Origin: Pelomonas sp. Root1444
Lineage (GTDB): Bacteria > Pseudomonadota > Gammaproteobacteria > Burkholderiales > Burkholderiaceae_C
Length of the DNA: 64,000 nucleotides
Reading direction: 5' to 3'
Assembly (NCBI RefSeq): GCF_001426885.1
Contig: NZ_LMFP01000003.1
Span: forward strand, 858,690 to 922,689
Positions 18,603-27,410 of this stretch are shown here, piece after piece. Below the pieces are notes generated by a model. It saw only the letters and a program-made list of their open reading frames with translations, ran no database searches and was not told the DNA's origin. The position numbers and the translations under genes are program-made. Numbering within the stretch: position 1 is the stretch's first letter; each line of letters opens with the position of its first letter.

Positions 18603-18624
18603 CCTGTCAAGCGGTTTCGACAGG
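18603..18624 (+). promoter_or_regulatory. Inverted repeat overlapping the ctpA ribosome-binding region
   Basis: CCTGTC (18603-18608) and GACAGG (18619-18624) form a 6-bp stem with a 10-base loop. The right arm includes part of the AGGAG (18622-18626) that precedes a TTG codon at 18632. Folding of the mRNA would mask this site while leaving AAGGA (18639-18643) before the ATG at 18653 open. Confidence 0.4.
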
Positions 18625-18652
18625 AGTCACGTTGATCAAAGGACTCGCCCTG

Positions 18653-20086
18653 ATGAGCTCCAAATTGAAAGTTGCCGGTTGGGTCGCCCTCGGGGCCGTC
18701 GCAGGTGCGCTCACCACGATGCAACTGCAGGCCAATGCACGCAGCAGCCTCTCGCCGCTGCCGCTGGACGAAATGCAGCAGCTCGCTGCGGTCTTCGGGC
18801 TGGTCAAGGCCGAGTACGTCGAGCAGGTCGACGAGAAGAAGCTCATCAACGACGCGATCGGCGGCATGGTGTCCGGGCTGGACCCGCATTCCCAGTTCTT
18901 CGACAAGAAGACCTTCAAGGAATTCCGTGAAGGCACCAGTGGCAAGTTCGTCGGCGTCGGCATCGAGATCGGCATGGAAGACGGCTTGGTCAAGATCGTC
19001 TCGCCCATCGAAGGCTCACCCGCCTTCCGCGCCGGCCTCAAGAGCGGCGACCTGATCAGCCGCATCGACGACACCGCCGTGCGCGGCCTGTCGATCGACC
19101 AGGCGGTGAAGAAGATGCGCGGCGACCCGGCCACCAAGGTGTCGCTGACGATCTACCGCAAGGCCGAGAACCGCACTTTCCCGATCACCATCGTGCGCGA
19201 GGAAATCAAGATCCAGAGCGTGCGCGGCAAGGTCATGGAGCCCGGCTATGCCTGGCTGCGCGTCAGCCAGTTCCAGGACCGCACCATCGAAGACTTCGCC
19301 AGGAAGCTCGAAGAGATCTACAAGCAGGAACCCCACCTGAAGGGCCTGGTGCTGGACCTGCGCAATGACCCGGGCGGCCTGCTCGAAGGCGCTGTCGCGC
19401 TGTCGGCGGCCTTCCTGCCCAAGGGCGTCGAGGTGGTGTCGACCAACGGCCAGATCGCCGAGTCCAAGGCCAGCTACAAGGCTGACCCCGACGACTACCG
19501 CCGCCGCGGTGGTGACGACCCGCTCAAGCGCCTGCCCGCTGCGCTCAAGACCGTGCCGATGGTGGTGCTGGTCAACGAGGGCTCGGCCAGCGCCAGTGAG
19601 ATCGTCGCCGGCGCACTGCAGGATCACAAGCGCGCGACCGTCATGGGCGCCCAGACCTTCGGCAAGGGCTCGGTGCAGACCGTGCGCCAGCTGGGTCCGG
19701 AGACCGCGCTGAAGATCACCACGGCACGCTACTACACGCCGGCCGGCCGCTCCATCCAGGCCAAGGGCATCGTGCCCGACGTCATGCTGGACGAAACCGC
19801 CGAGGGCAACGTCTTCGCCGCGCTGCGCATGCGTGAGGCCGACCTGGAGAAGCACCTCAACAACGGCCCCGAGGACAATGAAGCCCGCCAGAAGGCCCGT
19901 GAGGAAGCCCGCGCCAAGCTGGAGGCCGAGTACGCCAAGCGCGCCGAGCCGCCCAAGCCCCTGCCCGAGTTCGGCTCGGCCGAGGACTTCCCGCTCGTCC
20001 AGGCGCTGAACAAGCTCAAGGGCCAGCCGGTTGTCGCGTCCAAGGCGCCGCTGGAGCGCAAGGCCGAAGCCAAGACCACCGAATAA
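18653..20086 (+). CDS. ctpA: S41 family carboxy-terminal processing protease
   Basis: 477 residues from the ATG at 18653 (AAGGA 9 bases upstream); a TTG at 18632 with AGGAG 5 bases upstream would add seven residues. An N-terminal membrane anchor/signal (VAGWVALGAVAGALTT) leads to a PDZ domain (GVGIEIGMEDGLVKIVSP, GLKSGDLISRID) and the S41 catalytic domain with Ser313 (GSASASE) and Lys338 (TFGKGSVQT). The C-terminal ~60 residues are charged and helical. CtpA proteases trim periplasmic proteins, including peptidoglycan hydrolases. It is followed by a strong terminator. Confidence 0.92.
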   Translation: MSSKLKVAGWVALGAVAGALTTMQLQANARSSLSPLPLDEMQQLAAVFGLVKAEYVEQVDEKKLINDAIGGMVSGLDPHSQFFDKKTFKEFREGTSGKFVGVGIEIGMEDGLVKIVSPIEGSPAFRAGLKSGDLISRIDDTAVRGLSIDQAVKKMRGDPATKVSLTIYRKAENRTFPITIVREEIKIQSVRGKVMEPGYAWLRVSQFQDRTIEDFARKLEEIYKQEPHLKGLVLDLRNDPGGLLEGAVALSAAFLPKGVEVVSTNGQIAESKASYKADPDDYRRRGGDDPLKRLPAALKTVPMVVLVNEGSASASEIVAGALQDHKRATVMGAQTFGKGSVQTVRQLGPETALKITTARYYTPAGRSIQAKGIVPDVMLDETAEGNVFAALRMREADLEKHLNNGPEDNEARQKAREEARAKLEAEYAKRAEPPKPLPEFGSAEDFPLVQALNKLKGQPVVASKAPLERKAEAKTTE

Positions 20087-20115
20087 ATCGAAGTAGCACA
20101 CCTGTTTCAAGCACA

Positions 20116-20143
20116 CGGGCCTCGCAAGAGGCCCGATTTTTTT
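20116..20143 (+). terminator. Rho-independent terminator after ctpA
   Basis: CGGGCCTC-GCAA-GAGGCCCG forms a perfect 8-bp stem with a GNRA-like tetraloop, followed by A and seven T residues (20137-20143). It lies 30 bases after the ctpA stop and just before the end of the convergent MFS gene. Confidence 0.92.
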
Positions 20144-20169
20144 GCCTGGCCGATACCGGCGTCGAGCGG

Positions 20170-21336
20170 TCAGCGGCGTCGCGCAATGGCCCAGGCACCC
20201 AGCGCCGCCACCGCCCCCAGCGCTGGCACGGCCCGCCAACCGAACGCCGCCAGCAGCGTCGAGCCCAGCGCCGCGCCGCCGGCCATGCCGACGAACATGA
20301 CGCTCACCAGCACCGCGTTCAGCCGGCTGCGCGCGCCGGCATCCAGCCCGTAGACCACGCTCTGGTGCGACACCAGCGCGGCCTGCACGCCGAGGTCGAA
20401 GACCACCGCCACACCGACCAGCAGCCACAGCGACGCCGGCGCCACCGCCTGCACCGCGAAGGCGACGAACACCAGCAGCGCGCCGGCGCGGATCACCGCC
20501 TGCGGGCCGCGCCGGTCGGCCAGGCCACCGGCCAGCGGCGCGATCAAGGCCCCGGCCGCGCCGGCCAGGCCGAAGGCGCCGGCCACCGCGCTGCCCTGGC
20601 CGAACTCCGGCCCCGCCAGCACCAGTGCCAGCGTCGACCAGAAGGCGCTGAAGGCGACGCTGAGCAGCCCCTGCGCCAGCGCCGCCCGCCGCAGCGGCGC
20701 GTGCTTCACCCACAGCCCGGCCATGGAGGCCAGCAGCGAGCCGTAGCCCGCCTGCGTGGCCGGCACGAAGCGCGGCAGGCCGTGCCACAGCAGCGGCATC
20801 AGCAGCGCGACGGCGACCGCCGCGGCCGCATAGACCGCCCGCCAACCGGCCAGCGCCGCCAGCGAACCGCTGGCCACGCGTGACAGCAGGATGCCCAGCA
20901 GCAGGCCGGTCATGACCTGGCCGACGCGCTTGCCGCGTTCGGCCTCCGGTGCCAGCGTCGCGGCGGCGGGCACCAGATCCTGCGCCAAGGTGGCCATCAG
21001 GCCGATGGCCACGCTGGCGATGCACAGGGCCGCGAAGCCGGGCGCCAGCGCCGCGAACGCGAGCGCTGCCACCAGCCCCGCGGCCTTGATGGCAATGATG
21101 CGACGGCGGTCGAAGCGGTCGCCCAGCGGCGACAGCAGCAGGATGGCTGCGGCATAGCCGAGCTGCGTCAAGGTGGGCAGCAAGCCGATCGCGGCGCTGC
21201 CCACGCCGAACTGATCGGACAGCAGGCCGAGCAGCGGCTGGACGTAGTAGATGGATGCGACGGCGAGGCCGGTGGCTGTCGCGAGCAACAGCGTCAGCGC
21301 CGGGCTGAGGGTGGTGGCAGGGGGCTGGGAGTGCAT
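20170..21336 (-). CDS. MFS transporter, drug:proton antiporter-like
   Basis: 388 residues from the ATG at 21336 (a longer ATG at 21363 is possible). Twelve hydrophobic segments are visible with the MFS loop 2-3 signature LSPLGDRFDRRRII and a second-half copy LAGGLADRRGPQAVI. The sequence IYYVQPLLGLLSDQFGVG after span 1 is typical of DHA-type efflux proteins of the YnfM/arabinose-efflux group. Substrate is unknown. It starts 80 bases from the divergent MoeB-like gene, so the two share a promoter region. Confidence 0.82.
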   Translation of the reverse strand: MHSQPPATTLSPALTLLLATATGLAVASIYYVQPLLGLLSDQFGVGSAAIGLLPTLTQLGYAAAILLLSPLGDRFDRRRIIAIKAAGLVAALAFAALAPGFAALCIASVAIGLMATLAQDLVPAAATLAPEAERGKRVGQVMTGLLLGILLSRVASGSLAALAGWRAVYAAAAVAVALLMPLLWHGLPRFVPATQAGYGSLLASMAGLWVKHAPLRRAALAQGLLSVAFSAFWSTLALVLAGPEFGQGSAVAGAFGLAGAAGALIAPLAGGLADRRGPQAVIRAGALLVFVAFAVQAVAPASLWLLVGVAVVFDLGVQAALVSHQSVVYGLDAGARSRLNAVLVSVMFVGMAGGAALGSTLLAAFGWRAVPALGAVAALGAWAIARRR

Positions 21337-21417
21337 CGGCGCGAGTGTCGCGAGCACGGGCAACCCTTGCCTGGCGCGGGCTTAGTGTCCGAAGGGCGCC
21401 GGCGCTATCCTGCCGCC

Positions 21418-22164
21418 ATGACCGACGACGACCTGCTGCGCTACTCCCGCCACATCTTGCTCGACGCGATCGGCATCGAGGGCCAGCAGCGCCTGCTCGA
21501 CGCCAAGGCGCTCATCGTCGGCTCGGGCGGCCTGGGCTCGCCGGTGGCGCTGTATCTCGCATCCAGTGGCGTCGGCCGCATCACGCTCGTCGACCACGAC
21601 GCCGTGTCGCTGACCAACCTGCAGCGCCAGATTGCCCACGACATGAGCAGCCTCGACCAGCCCAAGGTCGAGTCGGCCGCCGCGCGCATGGCCGCCCTCA
21701 ATCCCGGCGTGCAGGTGCGCGCGCTCAACGCGAAGGCGGACGCGGCCCTGCTGAACGCGGAGGTGCCGCGCGTCGACGTCGTCATCGACTGCACCGACAA
21801 CTTCGCGACCCGCCATCTCGTCAACGCGGCCTGCGTGCGGCATGCCCGGCCACTGGTGTCCGGCGCGGCCATCGGGTTCGACGGCCAGATCAGCGTCTAT
21901 GACAGCCGCTCGCGGGAGCAGCCCTGCTATGCCTGCCTGTTCCCGCCCGAGTCGGGCTTCGAGGACGTGGCCTGCGCCACCATGGGCGTGTTCGCGCCGA
22001 TGGTGGGCATCATCGGCAGCATGCAGGCCGCCGAGGCGCTGAAGCTGCTGGCCGGCGTGGGCGAGCCGCTTGCCGGGCGGTTGCTGATGCTGGACGGCCG
22101 GCGCATGCAGTGGAGCGAGATCGCGATGCAGCGCGATCCGCAATGCGCCGTCTGCTCTGGATGA
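21418..22164 (+). CDS. moeB: HesA/MoeB/ThiF family sulfur-carrier adenylyltransferase
   Basis: 248 residues, the length of MoeB without a rhodanese domain. It adenylates the C-terminal glycine of a ubiquitin-like sulfur carrier (MoaD or ThiS). Seen here are RYSRHILLDAIG at the start, the nucleotide loop GSGGLGSPVALYLA, the DNLxRQ-type segment TNLQRQIAHD, DCTDNFATRHLVN, and zinc-binding CYAC and CAVC pairs. The ATG at 21418 is the only start that gives the family N-terminus. MoeB versus ThiF cannot be decided from sequence alone; no moaD or thiS is adjacent. Confidence 0.87.
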   Translation: MTDDDLLRYSRHILLDAIGIEGQQRLLDAKALIVGSGGLGSPVALYLASSGVGRITLVDHDAVSLTNLQRQIAHDMSSLDQPKVESAAARMAALNPGVQVRALNAKADAALLNAEVPRVDVVIDCTDNFATRHLVNAACVRHARPLVSGAAIGFDGQISVYDSRSREQPCYACLFPPESGFEDVACATMGVFAPMVGIIGSMQAAEALKLLAGVGEPLAGRLLMLDGRRMQWSEIAMQRDPQCAVCSG

Positions 22165-22230
22165 AATCCCGCGGGGCCGCGGCAACGCGGCACAAAATCC
22201 GGCGTTGACCTGCCCACAATCGCCCCTCTC

Positions 22231-23106
22231 ATGAAGCCCACCGACGTCCCGACGCGCAACTTCCCGACCGCCAAGGAAGAGTGCCGCAACCTGCCGCCCC
22301 ACCCCGAGTACGACGGCCCCGGCAGCGCCTACGAACTGGCCTTCAAGGACGAGAGCTTCCTGCTGCGCCAGGACATGCGTCACGTGCGCATGCAGCTGGA
22401 GCTGATGAAGCCCGAGCTGATGCTCAACGAGCAGGGGGTCAAGTCCACCATCGTCATCTTCGGCAGCGCGCGCATCCTGTCGGCCGACGCCGCGCATGAC
22501 CTGATGGCCGCGGCCGAGGCCAGCGGCGACGAGGCCGCGCTGCGCATCGCGCGCAGCAAACTGCAGATGAGCCGCTATTACGAAGAGGCCCGCCGCTTCG
22601 CGCAGATCGCGACGACCGGATGCGCCGAGCGCGGCCGCCCCGTCGTCGTCGCCACCGGGGGCGGCCCCGGCATCATGGAGGCCGGCAACCGCGGCGCCTA
22701 CGAGGTGGGCGGCAAGAGCGTCGGGCTGAACATCGTGCTGCCGCACGAGCAGTACCCCAACCCGTACATCACGCCGGAGCTGTGCTTCCGCTTCCACTAC
22801 TTCGGCCTGCGCAAGATGCATTTCCTGATGCGCGCGGTGGCCCTGGTGTGCTTCCCCGGCGGCTTCGGCACGCTGGACGAACTGTTCGAGACGCTGACGC
22901 TGATCCAGACCCGCAAGAGCCGCCGCCGCCCCATCCTGCTGTTCGGGCGCGAGTTCTGGAGCAAGCTGCTCAACATCGAGCTGCTGCTCGAAACCGGCAT
23001 GATCAGCCCGGGCGACGAGAAGCTCTTCCATTACGTCGAGACCGCCGAGGAAGCTTGGAGCGTGCTCGAGGCCGAACCCGAACTCTCCAGCGTGACTGCC
23101 CCATGA
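22231..23106 (+). CDS. LOG family (TIGR00730-like) Rossmann-fold protein
   Basis: 291 residues with the lysine-decarboxylase-like/LOG signature PGGFGTLDELFE and GGGPGIMEAGN. Members hydrolyse cytokinin or other nucleoside monophosphates to release the base (phosphoribohydrolase). The N-terminal ~90 residues are an extension beyond minimal LOG proteins, including VRMQLELMKPELMLNE. The ATG of the arginase gene overlaps its stop (ATGA), so the two are translationally coupled. A biological link between the two is not obvious. Confidence 0.85.
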   Translation: MKPTDVPTRNFPTAKEECRNLPPHPEYDGPGSAYELAFKDESFLLRQDMRHVRMQLELMKPELMLNEQGVKSTIVIFGSARILSADAAHDLMAAAEASGDEAALRIARSKLQMSRYYEEARRFAQIATTGCAERGRPVVVATGGGPGIMEAGNRGAYEVGGKSVGLNIVLPHEQYPNPYITPELCFRFHYFGLRKMHFLMRAVALVCFPGGFGTLDELFETLTLIQTRKSRRRPILLFGREFWSKLLNIELLLETGMISPGDEKLFHYVETAEEAWSVLEAEPELSSVTAP

Positions 23107-24023
23107 CCAAACTACGCAATGTCTCCCTGATCGGCGCGCCGACCGACGTCGGCGCCGGCGTGCGCGGCGCCAGCATGGGCCCCGAGGCCATCCGCGTGGC
23201 GGGCCTGGCCGAGGCGCTGCGGGCGCGCGGCGTGGACGTCGTCGACCGCGGCAACCTGGTCGGCCCGTCCAACCCCTGGGCCCCGCCGGTGGCCGGCTAC
23301 CGCCACCTCGACGAGGTCGTGGCCTGGAACCGCATCGTCCACGACGCCGTCTACCAGGAACTCAAGACCGGCCGCATGCCCATGCTGCTGGGCGGCGACC
23401 ACTGCTTGGGCCTGGGCTCCATCGCCGCGGTGGCCCACCATTGCCGCGACACCGGCAAGAAGCTGCGCGTGCTGTGGCTGGACGCGCACACGGACTTCAA
23501 CACCAGCGCGCTGACCCCCAGCGGCAACATCCACGGCATGCCGGTCGCGTGCCTATGCGGCTTCGGGCCGAAAGAGCTCATCGAGATCGGTGGCCATGTG
23601 CCCGCCGTGAGCCCCAAGTGGATCCGCCAGATCGGCATCCGCAGCGTCGACGAGGGCGAGCGCGCCTTCGTGCACGAGCACGACCTGGAAGTGTTCGACA
23701 TGCGCTTCATCGACGAGATGGGCATGCGCCACACGATGGAGCTGGCGCTGGCGACGCTGGACGACAACACCCACCTGCACGTCAGCTTCGACGTCGACTT
23801 CCTCGACCCCGTGATGGCGCCCGGCGTCGGCACGACAGTGGGCGGCGGCCCGACCTACCGGGAGGCGCACCTGTGCATGGAAATGATCAACGACACCGGC
23901 CGGCTGGCGTCCATGGACGTGATGGAGCTGAACCCGGCACTGGACGAGCGCAACAAGACGGCGCTGGTGGCGGTCGACCTCGTTGAATCGCTGTTCGGCA
24001 AGAGCACGCTGATGCGCAAGTAG
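23103..24023 (+). CDS. rocF: Arginase
   Basis: 306 residues, the normal arginase length. It hydrolyses L-arginine to ornithine and urea. The binuclear manganese site is present in full: GGDHCLGLGS, WLDAHTDFNTS and SFDVDFLDP, together with SGNIHGMP and the substrate segment GVGTTVGGGPTYREA. These arginase-specific parts separate it from agmatinase and formiminoglutamase. Its start overlaps the LOG gene by four bases. Ornithine and urea use are not encoded nearby. Confidence 0.93.
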   Translation: MTKLRNVSLIGAPTDVGAGVRGASMGPEAIRVAGLAEALRARGVDVVDRGNLVGPSNPWAPPVAGYRHLDEVVAWNRIVHDAVYQELKTGRMPMLLGGDHCLGLGSIAAVAHHCRDTGKKLRVLWLDAHTDFNTSALTPSGNIHGMPVACLCGFGPKELIEIGGHVPAVSPKWIRQIGIRSVDEGERAFVHEHDLEVFDMRFIDEMGMRHTMELALATLDDNTHLHVSFDVDFLDPVMAPGVGTTVGGGPTYREAHLCMEMINDTGRLASMDVMELNPALDERNKTALVAVDLVESLFGKSTLMRK

Positions 24024-24137
24024 CCAGGGCCGAAGCACCTCGCGCCCGATTCATCCGCATAGTTCACGAACGCCCGCGGCCGCGCTGTCAAGACGCGGCG
24101 CACCCGCCCGAAGATGCTTCCAAAGGAAGTGTCTGCC

Positions 24138-24830
24138 GTGCTGCGTCGCCTGTTCACCACCCTCGTCCTGCTGTCCGGCGCGCTGTCGCAGGCGGCGCTG
24201 TCCGCCGACCTGACCGCGCAGGAAACGCGCTGGCTGCAGGGCATCTGGCCCGTCGTCAGCCACGCGCGCGAGGCGCTGGCGCTGCCGCTGGACCTCGTCG
24301 TCCAGCCGCAGGACGCACCCGGCCACGCCCCGCTGGCGCTCGGCTTCGTCGACGGCCGCTGCAAGCTGGTGCTGTCGATGCGCGGCAACCCGCAGGTCCA
24401 ACGCCAGCTCGACAGCATCGACCCGGCGCTGCTCACTGCCACGCTGGAACTGATGGCCGCCCATGAGCTGGGCCACTGCCGCCGCTACCTCGACGGTGCG
24501 TGGCACGGCACGCCGGCCGGCTTCGTGGCGGCCCACGCGCCCGACAACCTGGCGCCCGACCTGCGCCAGGCTTGGCTCGCGATGCGATCCACCCGCCGCG
24601 AGGAAGGTTATGGCGACCTTGTCGGCCTGGCCTGGACGCGCGAGCGCCACCCCGAGCTCTACGCCAGGCTGCACGCCTGGCTCGTCGCCGAACGCTCGGC
24701 CGAACTCATCCCCGGCAGCCACCACGACACGCTGGACTGGCTGGCCCTGGCCAAGGACCCGGCGGCGCTGGCGGGGCGAACGATGTTCGAGGCCGCCCAC
24801 GGCGCGTGGATGCGCGGGCTGAAAGACTGA
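24138..24830 (+). CDS. Secreted HExxH zinc-peptidase-like protein of unknown family
   Basis: 230 residues from the GTG at 24138, which has AAAGGAAG 8 bases upstream and gives an immediate signal peptide (LRRLFTTLVLLSGALSQAALSA). An ATG at 24114 is the alternative. The mature protein has a zinc-peptidase motif AAHELGHCRRY (His109, Glu110, His113) and, about 45 residues later, EEGYGDLVGLAW, which could supply the third ligand. No further domain is recognisable. Stand-alone; it is probably a small periplasmic metalloprotease, but activity is inferred only from the motif. Confidence 0.72.
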   Translation: MLRRLFTTLVLLSGALSQAALSADLTAQETRWLQGIWPVVSHAREALALPLDLVVQPQDAPGHAPLALGFVDGRCKLVLSMRGNPQVQRQLDSIDPALLTATLELMAAHELGHCRRYLDGAWHGTPAGFVAAHAPDNLAPDLRQAWLAMRSTRREEGYGDLVGLAWTRERHPELYARLHAWLVAERSAELIPGSHHDTLDWLALAKDPAALAGRTMFEAAHGAWMRGLKD

Positions 24831-24839
24831 AGCGTCACC

Positions 24840-25646
24840 TCACGCGCCGACGATCCACCCTTCGATCGGGTCCACGCCCGGCGGCCAGCTGTAGTCCGGC
24901 TGCTCGGCGGCCCAGGCGGCCTGCAGCATGGCCAGCACCGCGTCCAGGCCGTCGCCGCTCGCATCGGCCACCAGCGCGTCGCGCTGCGCGTGGCTGAGCT
25001 TCAAGCGCAATCCCAGCCGTGACCGCCCCTGCTCCAGCGCATCGACCAGCCCCAGCCGCGCGATCAGCCGCTCCGGCGTCTGCGCCGCCTTGCTGTCGCT
25101 CTTGTACGAACGCCGCCCGATCAGCTCGCGCGCCAGCAGGCCCGGATAGGCTTCCAGCGCCACGCGGCTCGGGTCGCCGGCGAGATGGCCGGGCAGATGC
25201 ACGCCCGCTGCGATCAGCCGCGGCAGGCCGGCGTGCAGCATCCAGGCCACGGGCGGGTTGACCCACTTCATGCTGGTGCTGGCGCCGGCTGGCGCATCGC
25301 AGGCGCGGTGGGCGAACTTCGCGCCCACCGGCCGCGCGTCGCAGAAGGCGGCAAAGCGGTCGCGGATCTCCGCGCGGCTCAGGCTGGCGTAATGGCTCAT
25401 CAACGCCGTGTAGTCGGTTGGCCAGCCCAGGTGCTCGACCAACTCGCGCGGCAGGCCGAACGGCAGGTCGAAGCCGCCGACCCAGGGCCCCGGCCGGGCC
25501 AGCCAGGCAGAGAAGGCGTCCAGGCTGTCCAGCGCTGTCAACCCAGCCAGCCGCACGACGCTGCCGTGGCGGTGACCTTCGGCGACGCGGATGGGCTTGG
25601 CACGGCGGGGCGCACTCGTGAAGTCGATCCCGAAAATGGTGCGCAT
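24840..25646 (-). CDS. DUF429 family protein
   Basis: 268 residues from the ATG at 25646; ATGs at 25652 and 25661 are possible. The N-terminal FGIDFTSAPRRAKPI and GGFDLPFGLPRELV, and the later ALEAYPGLL and DGLDAVLAMLQAAW with SGDGLDA, match the DUF429 fold, an RNase H-like family with conserved acidic residues that is often described as a predicted nuclease. Function is unknown. It is convergent with the HELGH gene and divergent from the GGDEF gene, 45 bases away. Confidence 0.72.
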   Translation of the reverse strand: MRTIFGIDFTSAPRRAKPIRVAEGHRHGSVVRLAGLTALDSLDAFSAWLARPGPWVGGFDLPFGLPRELVEHLGWPTDYTALMSHYASLSRAEIRDRFAAFCDARPVGAKFAHRACDAPAGASTSMKWVNPPVAWMLHAGLPRLIAAGVHLPGHLAGDPSRVALEAYPGLLARELIGRRSYKSDSKAAQTPERLIARLGLVDALEQGRSRLGLRLKLSHAQRDALVADASGDGLDAVLAMLQAAWAAEQPDYSWPPGVDPIEGWIVGA

Positions 25647-25691
25647 CGTCATGGCCGGCATTCTGGGGCTAGGCAGAATCGCCAGCTTCCC

Positions 25692-27395
25692 ATGTCAGAC
25701 CTGCTAGACCTCCCCAGCCTGCCCGCGGACGGCCGCGGCTTCGACGCCGCCGCGTTCGACGCCGCCTTCGCCGTGCAGCGCCAGCATGCGCAGGCCGGGG
25801 CCTACGAGGCGTCCAGCGAGGCGCTGGAGCAGTTGCTGCTGACGTGCCCACCGGCCGAGCTGCGCCGTCGCGGCGAGACGCTCGCGCTGCTGGCCCACCA
25901 GTACCCGCGCGTCGGCCGGCTGACGTCGAGCGCCCGCTGCGCCACGGAGGCCCTGGCGCTGGCCGAGCGTCTGGGCGACGACAGCCTGCTGGCCGATGCG
26001 CTGACGTCGCAGTCCTTCGTCTATGGTCAGCTGCTGATGGGCCGCGAGGCGCTGGCGTCGGGCATGCGGGCGCTCGCCGCGGCGCGCCGGGCCGGCGACG
26101 CGGTTCGCGAGGCCTGGGCGCTCAATCGCGTCGGCGTGGCCTATTCAAGCCTGGAGAACCTGGCCCAAGCCTGCGCCTCGGCTGAGCAGGCGCTGGAGAT
26201 CGCCGCGCGTGCGGAGGCCGCCGAAGTGCTGTTCTCCTGCCACAACAACCTGGCCTATTTCTGGCTGCGCCGCGTCGAGGAGGCCCAGGCGATCGGCGAC
26301 ACGGCAGCGCTGGCCGACGCGGTGGCCCACGCACGCCGCACCGCCGAGCAGGCCACCGTGCTGGCGCGCCGCTCGGCCAGCCCGTTCAAGGTGGCGGTGG
26401 CCGTCTCCAACCTCGTCAACGCGCTGCTGGCCGGCAACCGGCCCGACGAGGCCCTGCCGCTGCTCAACGAATTCGGCCACCTCGCCCACGACCACGGCTA
26501 CCGCCCGCTGGCGGTGGAGGCCGATGCGCAGCGCGCCACCTTCCTGCGCCTGAAGGGCGAGCCGCTGCAGGCCGCGGCCATCCTGGAGGCCTTGCTGCAT
26601 GCCGCTGTCGAGCCGCCGCCCAAGCTGCGCCGGCTGCTCATCCGGTCGCTGTACGAGACGCACAAGGCCAGCGGCCAGCACCGCGAGGCGCTCAAGTGGC
26701 TGGAGGCCCTCTTCGGCCTGGACCGCCAGATCAACCGCGACAACCTGGTGCTGCAGACCGAGGTCATCCTGATCCGCGAACAGGTCGAGCAGGCCCAGGC
26801 CCGCGCCGACAGCGCCGATGCCGACGCCCGCCGCGAGCGCGCCCGCGCGGCGCATCTGGAGAACGAACAGCAGCGCCTGCGCGAGCACGCCATGGCGCTG
26901 GACCGTGCCGCCCATGAAGACGTGCTGACCGGCCTGCACAACCGGCGCCACGCCGAGTTCGCGCTGCCGCTGCTGGTCGAGGGCGCGCGCATGGCCGGCC
27001 AGGTCATCAGCGTCGCGGCGCTGGACGTGGATCATTTCAAGAAGATCAACGACACCCACGGCCATGCGGTGGGAGACGCCGTGCTGCAGCAGCTCGCGCA
27101 ACTGCTGCGCCACCGCCTGCGCAGCGCCGACCTGATGGCCCGCACAGGCGGCGAGGAGTTCATGGCGGTGCTGGTGGGCATCGCGCCGCAGCAGGCCGCC
27201 GAAATCTGCGAGCGCCTGCGCCTGGCCGTGGCCGAGCACGACTGGGCGGCCGTCACGCCGGGGCTGGGCGTGCGCATCAGCGTCGGCATCGCCGGGGGTG
27301 CGCCGCCGCTGGCGGCCGACAGCCTGCTGCACCGCGCCGACCATGCGCTCTACGCCGCCAAGCGTGGCGGCCGCAACCGCGTGCACGTGGACTGA
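25692..27395 (+). CDS. TPR-containing diguanylate cyclase
   Basis: 567 residues. Residues about 40-370 are tetratricopeptide-like helical repeats (AWALNRVGVAYSSLENLAQA, SCHNNLAYFWL). About 355-400 form a coiled coil rich in Glu/Arg/Ala. The C-terminus is a GGDEF domain starting HEDVLTGLHNRRHAEF, with DVDHFKKINDTHGHAVGD and active-site GGEEF at 486-490. RSAD lies five residues before it, the RxxD inhibitory site, so product inhibition by c-di-GMP is expected. There is no signal peptide or membrane span, so it is a cytoplasmic cyclase probably controlled through TPR contacts. Confidence 0.9.
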   Translation: MSDLLDLPSLPADGRGFDAAAFDAAFAVQRQHAQAGAYEASSEALEQLLLTCPPAELRRRGETLALLAHQYPRVGRLTSSARCATEALALAERLGDDSLLADALTSQSFVYGQLLMGREALASGMRALAAARRAGDAVREAWALNRVGVAYSSLENLAQACASAEQALEIAARAEAAEVLFSCHNNLAYFWLRRVEEAQAIGDTAALADAVAHARRTAEQATVLARRSASPFKVAVAVSNLVNALLAGNRPDEALPLLNEFGHLAHDHGYRPLAVEADAQRATFLRLKGEPLQAAAILEALLHAAVEPPPKLRRLLIRSLYETHKASGQHREALKWLEALFGLDRQINRDNLVLQTEVILIREQVEQAQARADSADADARRERARAAHLENEQQRLREHAMALDRAAHEDVLTGLHNRRHAEFALPLLVEGARMAGQVISVAALDVDHFKKINDTHGHAVGDAVLQQLAQLLRHRLRSADLMARTGGEEFMAVLVGIAPQQAAEICERLRLAVAEHDWAAVTPGLGVRISVGIAGGAPPLAADSLLHRADHALYAAKRGGRNRVHVD

Positions 27396-27410
27396 GTCCG
27401 GGGCCGGCAG

